Shown in pieces: positions 26,232-33,786 of a stretch of 64,000 nt of DNA. The stretch's first letter is position 1, and every line of letters begins with the position of its first letter. The notes beneath the pieces were generated by a model. That model saw only the letters and a program-made list of their open reading frames with translations. It did no database searches and had not been told where the DNA came from. This stretch comes from Candidatus Nitrosotenuis chungbukensis (lineage in GTDB: Archaea; Thermoproteota; Nitrososphaeria; Nitrososphaerales; Nitrosopumilaceae). The stretch spans positions 124,001 to 188,000 of the forward strand of contig NZ_AVSQ01000015.1 of NCBI RefSeq assembly GCF_000685395.1, written 5' to 3'. The position numbers and the translations under genes are program-made.

Positions 26232-26849
26232 ATGCACAAATTTGCATTATTTTTCATGCTAGCCCTAACTGCGTCCGCGGTCATGGTGCTCTCAGAACAC
26301 GTCTTTGCTCAAGAAATGACAGATGATGCTGCTTCTGAGGAGACAACTGACGAAATCACTACGACTGAGGATGCAACAGGTGAGGAGACAACTGATGAAA
26401 CCACAGGTGAGGAAACCGATGATTCTTCAGTTGGTATGGCAGAAACGACAATGTTGGAGACTCGTATTGATTCTCCGCTAAAACAAATGTCGATGGGAGT
26501 AGACATCCATCAAATCCAATGCAGTCCTGAATACAAGCTTGTATTCAAGGCAAGTAACTGGAATCCTGCATGTGTAAAAGAGTCAAGCTTCCAAACGCTT
26601 TTAGCTTGGGGCTGGATAGCAAATCATGATCCTTCTCACGATGAACTGGCAAAAATGCTGGCGGATCACATGACAAAATATCCTCCTGAAGAAGACACCG
26701 AAACAGAACAAGAAAACGAAGCACATATGGAAGAAAACATGGATGTGGAAGATGACGCATCTAACATGAATGGCACCGACACAGAGCAACCAGAACCAAA
26801 ATCTCACTCAATTAATCTGACTGAGAGCATGGACATGGGTGCTCAATAA
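26232..26849 (+). CDS. Acidic exported protein with a PACVK-GW domain
   Basis: A signal peptide (FALFFMLALTASAVMVL, cleavage near VFAQE) precedes a Glu/Thr/Asp-rich linker (residues about 30-75). Then comes a compact domain SPLKQMSMGVDIHQIQC...WNPACVKESS...LLAWGWI. The pattern SPLKQ-x-C-x-PACVK-x-GW recurs in many thaumarchaeal exported proteins, from what I recall of that group. A second acidic stretch ends the protein. The two cysteines probably form a disulfide outside the cell. Function unknown. Confidence 0.75.
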   Translation: MHKFALFFMLALTASAVMVLSEHVFAQEMTDDAASEETTDEITTTEDATGEETTDETTGEETDDSSVGMAETTMLETRIDSPLKQMSMGVDIHQIQCSPEYKLVFKASNWNPACVKESSFQTLLAWGWIANHDPSHDELAKMLADHMTKYPPEEDTETEQENEAHMEENMDVEDDASNMNGTDTEQPEPKSHSINLTESMDMGAQ

Positions 26850-26928
26850 CCAAACAAACAATTCGACAAATCTGTACACAATTTTTTAATTCATTGTAGA
26901 TTAGTGTGGTGCATGTTCATATTCTAGA

Positions 26929-28206
26929 ATGGAATCAATAAACAAAAAATGGCTAGGCTTTATTCTGCCAATCAACATTGCAGCCGAAGGACTGCACACC
27001 GTAATTCCATTGTTTGTCTTATCGCTTGGAGGCGGCATAGGCGAAGTTTCAGTCATAATTGCAATTCATTATGGCGCAGCCGCCCTTGGCTCTATCTTCT
27101 GGGGTAAGATACTTGACAAATATCATGTAAAAAAAGCAGTTTTGCTGGTGACGTTTTCAATGATTCTGATTTGTTGCCTGTGGCTGTATTATACGACAAA
27201 CATTGAACCAATCTATGTAATATCTCCTCTGTCTGGATTTTTCCTTACTGCTCGAGGCCCGGTAACGCAGATGCTTGTCATGGAAACAAGTCCGAACAAT
27301 CAGTGGGGCAAATTCTTTGCCAGGGCCTCAATACTGTCTACTCTTGGAAGTCTTGCGGCAATGCTAATTGGCGCTGTCTGGAGCTTTTACTTTGATATCA
27401 GACAATATTTTATGATCTGCGCGATAGCTACCGCAATATCAATTGCAATTAGCCTGCAAATATCAAAAACCCACTTTCATATTGAGAGAAACACACTTGT
27501 GCAATCCATCCACGGAATACAACACATTTTTAGTCATTTTCGTATGCACAATCATTTTTTCTTTCCAAAGGTTCCAGAGTTGTATGACTTTAAACACATC
27601 ATAATTCTCTTTAAAGGAAAGATATCGCACGAAATTGGATTCTTGTTCTTGACAAACTTTTTGTTTTACTTTGGAAGTAACATTTACTTTACGGCACTGA
27701 CTCCGTTTTTGAAAAGCTTTGGACTTTCTGACTCGACTGTCTTCTCATTGTATCTTGTGCATTCTGGGACAATGGTCGGGTTTTTCTTTTTGGCCCCGAA
27801 AATAATTACGAGGGTTGGAGAAGAACGATCTACTATGATGGCATACGTGCCGAGAGTCATCGGAGTTCTAATTGCTGGGTTTGTGGTTACTTTGTTTATT
27901 GGATCAGGATTGCTAGCAGCTGCAATTGCCTCCATGTGCTTGATGGTGGTGGGATTTTCAATCTACAGTACGTCAAACTCCTTGCTGTTGTTTAAGGCAA
28001 TTCCAAAGGGGTTTGAAGGTACGTACCTTGGCGTTAATAGCTCTATGGTTGGTATGGGTGTGTTTGGAGGTGCGCTCACCGCGGGGTTTGTGACAAAGAC
28101 CTTCAACTATCCTGCCACGTTTTTGGTCTCCGTGCTAGTTTTGATTGGTTCGGCCGTTCTCTTTAGGATGTATTTACATCACAAACTGTCTGGCAGAATT
28201 CTATAA
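26929..28206 (+). CDS. Major facilitator superfamily transporter
   Basis: This 425-residue protein has twelve predicted membrane helices split by a central loop around residues 195-235. The loop after helix 2 reads WGKILDKYHVKKAVLL, the usual MFS loop-2 G-x-x-x-D-K/R-x-x-K/R pattern. The second half repeats it weakly (KIITRVGEERSTMM). The substrate cannot be predicted. It is transcribed alone; a box ATTTTTTAATTC sits at 26881-26892. Confidence 0.85.
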   Translation: MESINKKWLGFILPINIAAEGLHTVIPLFVLSLGGGIGEVSVIIAIHYGAAALGSIFWGKILDKYHVKKAVLLVTFSMILICCLWLYYTTNIEPIYVISPLSGFFLTARGPVTQMLVMETSPNNQWGKFFARASILSTLGSLAAMLIGAVWSFYFDIRQYFMICAIATAISIAISLQISKTHFHIERNTLVQSIHGIQHIFSHFRMHNHFFFPKVPELYDFKHIIILFKGKISHEIGFLFLTNFLFYFGSNIYFTALTPFLKSFGLSDSTVFSLYLVHSGTMVGFFFLAPKIITRVGEERSTMMAYVPRVIGVLIAGFVVTLFIGSGLLAAAIASMCLMVVGFSIYSTSNSLLLFKAIPKGFEGTYLGVNSSMVGMGVFGGALTAGFVTKTFNYPATFLVSVLVLIGSAVLFRMYLHHKLSGRIL

Positions 28207-28226
28207 GATCACAAAAAATGGGAAAA

Positions 28227-28823
28227 CTAGTCTGTCCGTGGAATCTTGCCCTTTAAATCAAAGATCTTCTGTATCGCTGCATCCGCATTGGCGTACTTTA
28301 CGTTAAAGTCTTTGTTAAGGGATATCATCTGGACTCGACTTGTTGCCGAATTTTTGTAGTATGCATCCCAAGCATCTTTTGCCTTGCCGCCTCCCGAGAG
28401 GATGTGGTCTCTGGCGCTTTGTGCAGATTTTATCTTGTCTTGTTGGTAACTGAACATTGACAGGTAGATGCCTTGTATTTCGATTGGCTTTTTTGAAACA
28501 AATTTTGCAAATGCGCTTTGGGAGGTAAACGGCTCATTGTCTTTATTCATCCTGCCGATTTCCTCATTTAGCCTTGCATTGGCAATGTTTCTTGCCTCTT
28601 GTATTGCCTTGTTTTGTTGGGACTGAATTTTTTTCCCTTCCTGCATCTCTGCAAGGATTTTCTTTGATTGCTCTATTTTTTTGAGGATTTGCATCATCAC
28701 TGGATTGTTTTTTATCTTTTCAGTCGCCTTGATCTCTTCGCTTTCAATCGCAAAGATTTGCGTGGTGTTTAGTATTGCGAAAAGACTGAGGATCATTCCA
28801 CAGAAAACAAATTTGCTAGTCAT
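28227..28823 (-). CDS. Exported helical protein
   Basis: Starting at ATG 28823 gives 198 residues with a signal peptide (TSKFVFCGMILSLFAILN, cleavage near IFAIE). An ATG 18 codons further upstream is less likely because the signal peptide would be internal. The mature protein is charged and helical (KIEQSKKILAEMQEGKKIQS) with a C-terminal half resembling no family I know (KAKDAWDAYYKNSATSRV). Function unknown. Confidence 0.65.
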   Translation of the reverse strand: MTSKFVFCGMILSLFAILNTTQIFAIESEEIKATEKIKNNPVMMQILKKIEQSKKILAEMQEGKKIQSQQNKAIQEARNIANARLNEEIGRMNKDNEPFTSQSAFAKFVSKKPIEIQGIYLSMFSYQQDKIKSAQSARDHILSGGGKAKDAWDAYYKNSATSRVQMISLNKDFNVKYANADAAIQKIFDLKGKIPRTD

Positions 28824-28938
28824 TGGCTCAATCAAACAAATTTTTGTATTTAGCGTTTTGACAGGAGTTCTCAGCAATGCTTAAGTTCTGGACTTGGACA
28901 CAAACACAATTAAAAGTACCAACTGATCGAAAACTCAC

Positions 28939-29301
28939 GTGATTACGATAGACTGTAGGGAAATAGAGTCTTACAAGCATGAATTGGCAGTATTTGTGGC
29001 CGACTGGATTGGCGCAATACCTACAATGAAACTGCATGAATTTGTGCTGTCTCCTATAGAAAACGAGCACCTTGATACGGAAAAGATTGTCAAGGGGATA
29101 CGGGAATTCCTTGCATCCCTTGGGGAAACTGCAAACTTTGCAGTGCTACCAAAAGACCAAATCATACTGGTAAAATCTTTATCCGATGCCCCACTTGTAA
29201 GGGAAAAGCAACCCGAATCCATGTTTACGTGCACTCATTGCGGCTATATCACGCAGTACGAGGGCTTGTTACAAACACACATGAAACTGCACTATTTGTG
29301 A
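28939..29301 (+). CDS. C2H2 zinc-finger-tailed protein
   Basis: The 120-residue protein begins at GTG and ends with a classic C2H2 finger, FTCTHCGYITQYEGLLQTHMKLHYL, read as C-x2-C and H-x3-H separated by about 12 residues. The N-terminal ~90 residues form a separate alpha/beta domain (EIESYKHELAVFVADWIGAI; TANFAVLPKDQIILVKSL). A nucleic-acid or protein-binding role is plausible but not shown. It stands alone. Confidence 0.75.
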   Translation: MITIDCREIESYKHELAVFVADWIGAIPTMKLHEFVLSPIENEHLDTEKIVKGIREFLASLGETANFAVLPKDQIILVKSLSDAPLVREKQPESMFTCTHCGYITQYEGLLQTHMKLHYL

Positions 29302-29457
29302 TGATTGTTCAAAGCAAATTTTCCTTTATTTGTCTCCATTGTCTCAAGCCCTCATGGGCACACGTTGCGGTATTTTGAGGCTCGTGTTGTTTGTCTGTTT
29401 GTTGGAAAATGTACTCAAACACGAATTTCTTATATCTGACGAACGACATTATGTATT

Positions 29458-29553
29458 GTGGGAGAAACAAAAAAAGACTCCAATGTCTCTTGCGAAACAT
29501 GTCCGTTGGACATTGTGGCACAAAAGATTGCCAAAATATTCAGGCGCAAGTAA
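29458..29553 (+). CDS. Putative 31-residue CxxC micro-protein
   Basis: The stretch 29302-29598 otherwise looks empty, but holds a TATA-like CTTATATCT at 29429-29437. About 25 bases downstream a GTG opens a frame: MGETKKDSNVSCETCPLDI, then an amphipathic basic helix ending KIFRRK. The CxxC plus helix looks protein-like, and better than the overlapping frames. It has no operon partner. Homology is needed to accept it. Confidence 0.4.
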   Translation: MGETKKDSNVSCETCPLDIVAQKIAKIFRRK

Positions 29554-29598
29554 CTTTCATAACAATATTTTTAACTCAAATGGGATCTCTGCAATAAA

Positions 29599-30075
29599 TT
29601 GGCATCTGCTATAGGGCTGGTCTTTTCAAATTATTCGTATGTGTCGTTATCTGCTGCAATATTTACCGGACTGCTGATGCTTTTATCCTCGCTCTCAGAG
29701 TATGTGTTTTTTACGCCTTCTTTTGTGTTCTATGTCCCATATGACAGATTAGTCGGATTTGTTTTGATCTTGGCAGTCTCCTTTCTATCTGGGCTGGTGA
29801 TCCCGATGAATGTGTATAGGATCATAACTCTGCAAAACAAGCCCGGGCGAATCGGTGGCAGCTTTATAGGCTCAATCATAGGTGCATCTGCTGGCGCCTG
29901 TAGTTGCGGCCCTGTTGGATTTGCAATAATTTCGACATTTGGCACAGTCGGCGGTGTGGCCACGTCGCTTCTTAGCACATACGAGATTCCATTGAGAATA
30001 CTGTCGTCTGGAATCTTGGTCTATGTGTATTACACCACTACCAAATCCCTATCGATTAACTGCAAAATTGGCTAA
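29599..30075 (+). CDS. Four-helix membrane protein with a Cys/Gly-rich motif
   Basis: This 158-residue protein starts at TTG, about 30 bases after box AATATTTTTAAC. Membrane segments are near residues 16-35, 48-68, 85-110 and 112-145. A loop-helix segment GASAGACSCGPVGFAIISTFG, with a CxC and many glycines, is the most distinctive part. It might line a pore or bind metal. I recognise no family. Confidence 0.7.
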   Translation: MASAIGLVFSNYSYVSLSAAIFTGLLMLLSSLSEYVFFTPSFVFYVPYDRLVGFVLILAVSFLSGLVIPMNVYRIITLQNKPGRIGGSFIGSIIGASAGACSCGPVGFAIISTFGTVGGVATSLLSTYEIPLRILSSGILVYVYYTTTKSLSINCKIG

Positions 30076-30430
30076 AATAGAAAGATTGCCTGAATCATTA
30101 GAAGACAAGAAGCCACGAGATAGGACTGGGGAAAATGATTCAGGCATTCATTAACATCTAGTCGTTAATCTTGAATATCAGACAATGTGTGTTGAATTTG
30201 GACAAACTTCAGGTTAATATTCAGACGTTAAATTTTTCAAAAAGTAGTTTGAAGGTTAAATTTCTGGACTTGGTTCCCTTGTTGACTGGAAATTACAAGA
30301 AAAGTGAACTTTTTCAAACCTGAAAATCTATGAAGGGCTAACTGACTGCTAATTTCATGACGATAATGTTTGTTCCTGCAAGACCAAGTAAGCGAACCCT
30401 TGAGGCCGATGATGACGCTGATGAGAATAA
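30076..30430. other. 355-base stretch without a confident gene; holds an inverted repeat
   Basis: This gap is flanked by the 3' ends of two convergent genes. TGCCTGAATCATT at 30087-30099 is matched exactly by AATGATTCAGGCA at 30134-30146, arms that could form a hairpin with a 34-base loop. AT-rich segments at about 30213-30260 hold two GGTTAA-type motifs. A 25-codon frame lies at 30357-30433. A small RNA or remnant gene are both possible. Confidence 0.5.
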
Positions 30431-30433
30431 TTA
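30357..30433 (+). CDS. Doubtful 25-residue ORF with acidic tail
   Basis: ATG at 30357 opens MTIMFVPARPSKRTLEADDD followed by ADENN and a TAG at the end of the gap. The length in bases is 78 including the stop, so the frame closes at about 30434, overlapping the convergent BtuF-like stop. The basic-then-acidic composition looks like the C-terminal end of a protein, perhaps a remnant. No clear promoter is seen. Confidence 0.2.
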
Positions 30434-31354
30434 GAACTTTAGTCGTCTAAAGGAATTTTCTGGAGTTTTGATGTCTGAGAATTCCTGCGGATGGATTATT
30501 TTTGCCAGGATTTCGATTCCCGTTATGGTTCTGATGCTTGGCTTTGAAAAATAAGAGTTTGCGTCAACTGCAAAGACTTGGCTGTTTTCTATCGCCCGTA
30601 ATTTTTTCCATCTTTGGTTGTTTTGCAGGACTTCGGTGCATTCCGACTCCGTTCTTTTTGTGTCAAAACCGCACGGCATCATGACTATGATGTCGGGGTC
30701 TGCCTTTTCTACTTCATCTATTGTCATGCGCCTGGAGTGCTCCCCTGTGGCACTTATTGAATTGACGCCGCCTGCAATTTCTATCATTTGAGGAACCCAA
30801 TGACCTGATGTAAAGAATGGATCAATCCATTCTATGCACAACACCTTTTTACTTTTGACGTCTTTGGATTTGATAAAATCAATTCTTTTTTTTAGGGATT
30901 CTACAAGTTTTTCTCCCTCTTTCTCCTTTCCAATTTTTTGCGCGATTTCTATGACAGTGCCTAGGATCTCTTCGATGGTGTGTGGATCAAGAACCAGCAC
31001 TTGGGGCCTTTTCTGCAGGATCTGAAGTGCCTTGTTTACTTCATTGGTGTATGCAGAACAAACTGCACACGTCCCCTGTGCAATTATGAGATCTGGGTCT
31101 GCTTCTTTGAGGTTTGCCTCGTTTACTGTGAAGATGTCTCTTCCCTCCCTTGCCAGCTCTGAAACTTTGTCGTCGATTTGTTTTGAGGTCATCTTCTCTG
31201 GGTCGAAAATAGAATTGATTATTCGTAATTTTGTTTTTGCTTGTTGTGGATAAAGGCACTCATGGGTTACGCCAACTATGTTTTCTTCAGCCCCAAGCTC
31301 GTACATTAATTCTGTCGCACTTGGAAGAAACGAAACAATTCTTCTTGCGTGCAT
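30431..31354 (-). CDS. BtuF-like (PF01497-type) substrate-binding-fold protein, no signal peptide
   Basis: The 307 residues match periplasmic cobalamin/iron-binding proteins: RIVSFLPSATELMYELGAEE, VGVTHECLYP, PDLIIAQGTCAVC, and PDIIVMMPCGFD. A signal peptide or lipobox is missing, so it is probably cytoplasmic, as in related archaeal and cyanobacterial proteins next to no ABC genes. The CAVC and PCGFD cysteines could bind a metal or cobalamin. No ABC components adjoin it. Confidence 0.82.
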   Translation of the reverse strand: MHARRIVSFLPSATELMYELGAEENIVGVTHECLYPQQAKTKLRIINSIFDPEKMTSKQIDDKVSELAREGRDIFTVNEANLKEADPDLIIAQGTCAVCSAYTNEVNKALQILQKRPQVLVLDPHTIEEILGTVIEIAQKIGKEKEGEKLVESLKKRIDFIKSKDVKSKKVLCIEWIDPFFTSGHWVPQMIEIAGGVNSISATGEHSRRMTIDEVEKADPDIIVMMPCGFDTKRTESECTEVLQNNQRWKKLRAIENSQVFAVDANSYFSKPSIRTITGIEILAKIIHPQEFSDIKTPENSFRRLKF

Positions 31355-31547
31355 GAAGTTGATTCAAAATAGTGAGATTTTAACTAATTTTTGATCGGTG
31401 CCGGTGTTTTTACAACTGGTTGATTTGTGCCGTTTAAACGAGTTTTATTCAATATTTGACGCATTTTAAGAGAACATTTGATCACACAAAAGCGAATTGA
31501 ATTTAACCTCCCTATTTACTATCTTCTTTTTCACTACAACAGCATTG

Positions 31548-32360
31548 ATGTCTCAAAGATATCGTCAAAAAATACATTATCGAGTTAAAGTAATCCCAAT
31601 TAAGAGAATTCATGTATGGGATGAGGCTCAGGCACGCTCCCTTGACAGGGATGGCATACGTGAGCTCGCAAAATCCATTAAAAACGAGGGATTGCAGAAT
31701 CCGCCAATGGTCCAAAAGGACGGACGTGGTCGCTTTCTCCTAATGTCTGGTCAAAGAAGACTTGCCGCCTTGAAGCTTCTAAGGGCAAAAAAAATTCCGG
31801 TTTTGGTATTGACAAAGGGATATGATCTTGAAAATGCAAAGGCTGCATCTGTGATTGAAAACCTGCATCGTAAAAACATGGCACCAAAAGACATGGCAAG
31901 CTCGTGTCGTTTTCTTGCCGAGAAAATGGGCGTGACTGGCGGTGCTCACTCGCTTGGAATCTCACGTAAAACTTTTAAAAAATATGTTGGTTTTGCAGCA
32001 CTTCCTGAAAAAATAAAGAACTTGGTTCCAGGCACCATATCTAGCAGCGTGGCAATCAGTCTTAATCAAATTATTCCAAATGTGAATAAAGCAGTACTTG
32101 TTGCAGAAAGGATTTCAGTGTTAGATGCACGTACACAAAAAAATTATCTTAGATTGCTCGCAAAGCATCCTTCTGCAAACCACCGCAAATTGCTCAAAAA
32201 AGCACGGATCCTTGCAGTTAGACGAACAGTTCCACTTACACTGTCGTCGTCATATGCAAAAAAACTCGAAAAAGAATCCCAGTATCGGGAAGAAGACCCA
32301 GAAAAATTAGCACGACAAATAGTGGTATCTTGGCTTTCAAAAAGAAGCCACAAGCGATAA
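31548..32360 (+). CDS. ParB/Spo0J-like nuclease-domain protein
   Basis: I start at ATG 31548 (about 270 residues); the in-frame upstream codons from 31497 encode a hydrophobic stretch that looks accidental, and a CTATTTACTATC box at 31512-31523 fits this ATG. The N-terminal ParB domain has IPIKRIHVWDEAQARSLD and the box LMSGQRRLAALKLL. A KorB-type helix-turn-helix (GISRKTFKKYVGFAALPEK) follows, then a basic C-terminus. No ParA is near. It lies upstream of NreA and the artubulin operon, hinting at chromosome handling. Confidence 0.82.
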   Translation: MSQRYRQKIHYRVKVIPIKRIHVWDEAQARSLDRDGIRELAKSIKNEGLQNPPMVQKDGRGRFLLMSGQRRLAALKLLRAKKIPVLVLTKGYDLENAKAASVIENLHRKNMAPKDMASSCRFLAEKMGVTGGAHSLGISRKTFKKYVGFAALPEKIKNLVPGTISSSVAISLNQIIPNVNKAVLVAERISVLDARTQKNYLRLLAKHPSANHRKLLKKARILAVRRTVPLTLSSSYAKKLEKESQYREEDPEKLARQIVVSWLSKRSHKR

Positions 32361-32468
32361 TTTCTATTTTTACGAATCCGAAAAATCTATCTTTGCACAA
32401 ACCTTGAAAGCAAGTCAGCTGTCAATCAATCATTCAAACTAAATACCTGAGACCTCACTTGTCAACTG

Positions 32469-33629
32469 TTGAGCCCAAACGCGCAGGACATAAGAAAGTC
32501 AATTGAGCAGAACTGGAAAGAATATCTGTCAAGGTATGGGAATCTATTTTCGTCTGATTCGATTAGCGGATCTAGTCCGCCATCTGTCTTTGTGGGCTCG
32601 TATGGCTACCCTAAAGTCGGCGTGGGGCCGATGGTCCCGCCAATCCACGGTGACACTAGTCTTTTAGATCTGCCTGAAAAATGGTCTGGGAAAACACTGG
32701 AAGATATTGTAAATTTCAGGCTAAAACTAGTTCGAGGGGTGCAAAATGTTTCAGTTGCACATCCGCAGGGACGTTACATTGAAAGCCTTCAAGAACTTGC
32801 AATGTCGTCAAATACACCTGACTCTGACATTGTATTTGAAAAACACACATCTCCAATCACGACAATAGATGGCGAATCTGCGCCGTTTGGACCAATTGGT
32901 GAAGTAAAGACTGCCAAATTTTCCGGCATGTCTACAAACCAAACCATTGAAAAAACGTACTATGACAAGGATCTAAAAGCAGAAGATGCTGTGGTGTCGC
33001 TATATGAGAGCGGAATTGAAATTTCAAAAATCCAAAAATGTTTTAGCATTGGAATGTTTGGAAAAGAACGAAAACTCGTACCTACACGATGGAGCATTAC
33101 TGCGACAGATGACATCATATCGAAAAGTCTTGTTGCGGAAATTTTGGACTATCAAACAATCGACAGCTATCAAGTCTTTACACATGAGCACCTGGGAAAT
33201 ATTTTCTCAGTTTTCCTATTTCCGCACAGGTGGATTTTTGAAATGGAGGAGGCATGGTACACGGAAAAAGGAGAAATTGGCTTTGGCGCGGACGCCGAGG
33301 ATGCAAACGGAATTGATCACTATCCGAGCATAGCTGGGGCGTATTTTGCAGCAAAGCTTGGAGTCGCAGAACATCTAAAAAGAAAACAAAGACAGGCAGG
33401 TGTTTTAGTTCTGCGCGAAATAAGGCCAGAATATGCAGTGCCAGTCGGAGTGTGGCAAGTAAGGGAGGCAATTAGGGCAGCAATGTCAAAAATTCCAGTT
33501 TTGGCAGAAACAATAGATGACGGACTGAGCTTGGCCTGCAAACATATGAGCATTAGTAAAAGCGAATGGCTCACAAAAGGAACCACGCTGAAAATGCTAA
33601 AACAAAAGTCAATTGCAGACTATTTCTGA
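32469..33629 (+). CDS. nreA: DNA repair protein NreA
   Basis: This 386-residue archaeal Nre family protein (DUF650 and DUF651 domains) was linked to repair of mitomycin-type damage in haloarchaea. Features are SPPSVFVGSYGYPKVGVGPM, PGRYIESLQEL-like residues (PQGRYIESLQELAMS), VPTRWSITATDD, and EIRPEYAVPVGVWQVRE. The last eight residues QKSIADYF fit the PCNA-interacting (PIP) motif QxxIxxYF. It starts at TTG, downstream of a box AAACTAAATACC at 32435-32446. Confidence 0.92.
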   Translation: MSPNAQDIRKSIEQNWKEYLSRYGNLFSSDSISGSSPPSVFVGSYGYPKVGVGPMVPPIHGDTSLLDLPEKWSGKTLEDIVNFRLKLVRGVQNVSVAHPQGRYIESLQELAMSSNTPDSDIVFEKHTSPITTIDGESAPFGPIGEVKTAKFSGMSTNQTIEKTYYDKDLKAEDAVVSLYESGIEISKIQKCFSIGMFGKERKLVPTRWSITATDDIISKSLVAEILDYQTIDSYQVFTHEHLGNIFSVFLFPHRWIFEMEEAWYTEKGEIGFGADAEDANGIDHYPSIAGAYFAAKLGVAEHLKRKQRQAGVLVLREIRPEYAVPVGVWQVREAIRAAMSKIPVLAETIDDGLSLACKHMSISKSEWLTKGTTLKMLKQKSIADYF

Positions 33630-33662
33630 CAAATTGTCGATTCCAACTAGTATGAATTCTTC

Positions 33663-33677
33663 TTAAGTCTTAAATGC
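33663..33677 (+). promoter_or_regulatory. Promoter box of the artubulin operon
   Basis: TTAAGTCTTAAATGC is AT-rich and lies about 26 bases upstream of the ATG at 33698. No comparable box stands at the right distance before the artubulin ATG (33787), so transcription probably begins at or near the small ORF. Confidence 0.45.
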
Positions 33678-33697
33678 AAAACCGTCATAGTACATTT

Positions 33698-33784
33698 ATG
33701 ATTTGGACAACTGTCTACAACGATCAAGCAGAAACTTTACTTTCTTACACTGATTGGTTAAAGTCCAAACTGTCCGTGGTATAA
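33698..33784 (+). CDS. Putative 28-residue micro-protein, first gene of the artubulin operon
   Basis: ATG 33698 opens a 28-codon frame: MIWTTVYNDQAETLLSYTDW, then LKSKLSVV and TAA at 33782-33784. Only two bases separate the stop from the artubulin ATG, so ribosomes could pass from one to the other. The peptide could form a short amphipathic helix (residues 9-26) with two tryptophans. It may be a product in its own right or a regulatory leader ORF. It would be missed by any 60-codon cutoff. Confidence 0.5.
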   Translation: MIWTTVYNDQAETLLSYTDWLKSKLSVV

Positions 33785-33786
33785 TT

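Noticed and set aside
30087-30146. Rho-independent-like terminator
   Set aside because: There is no T-run after the second arm, and the 34-base loop is too long for a compact terminator hairpin.
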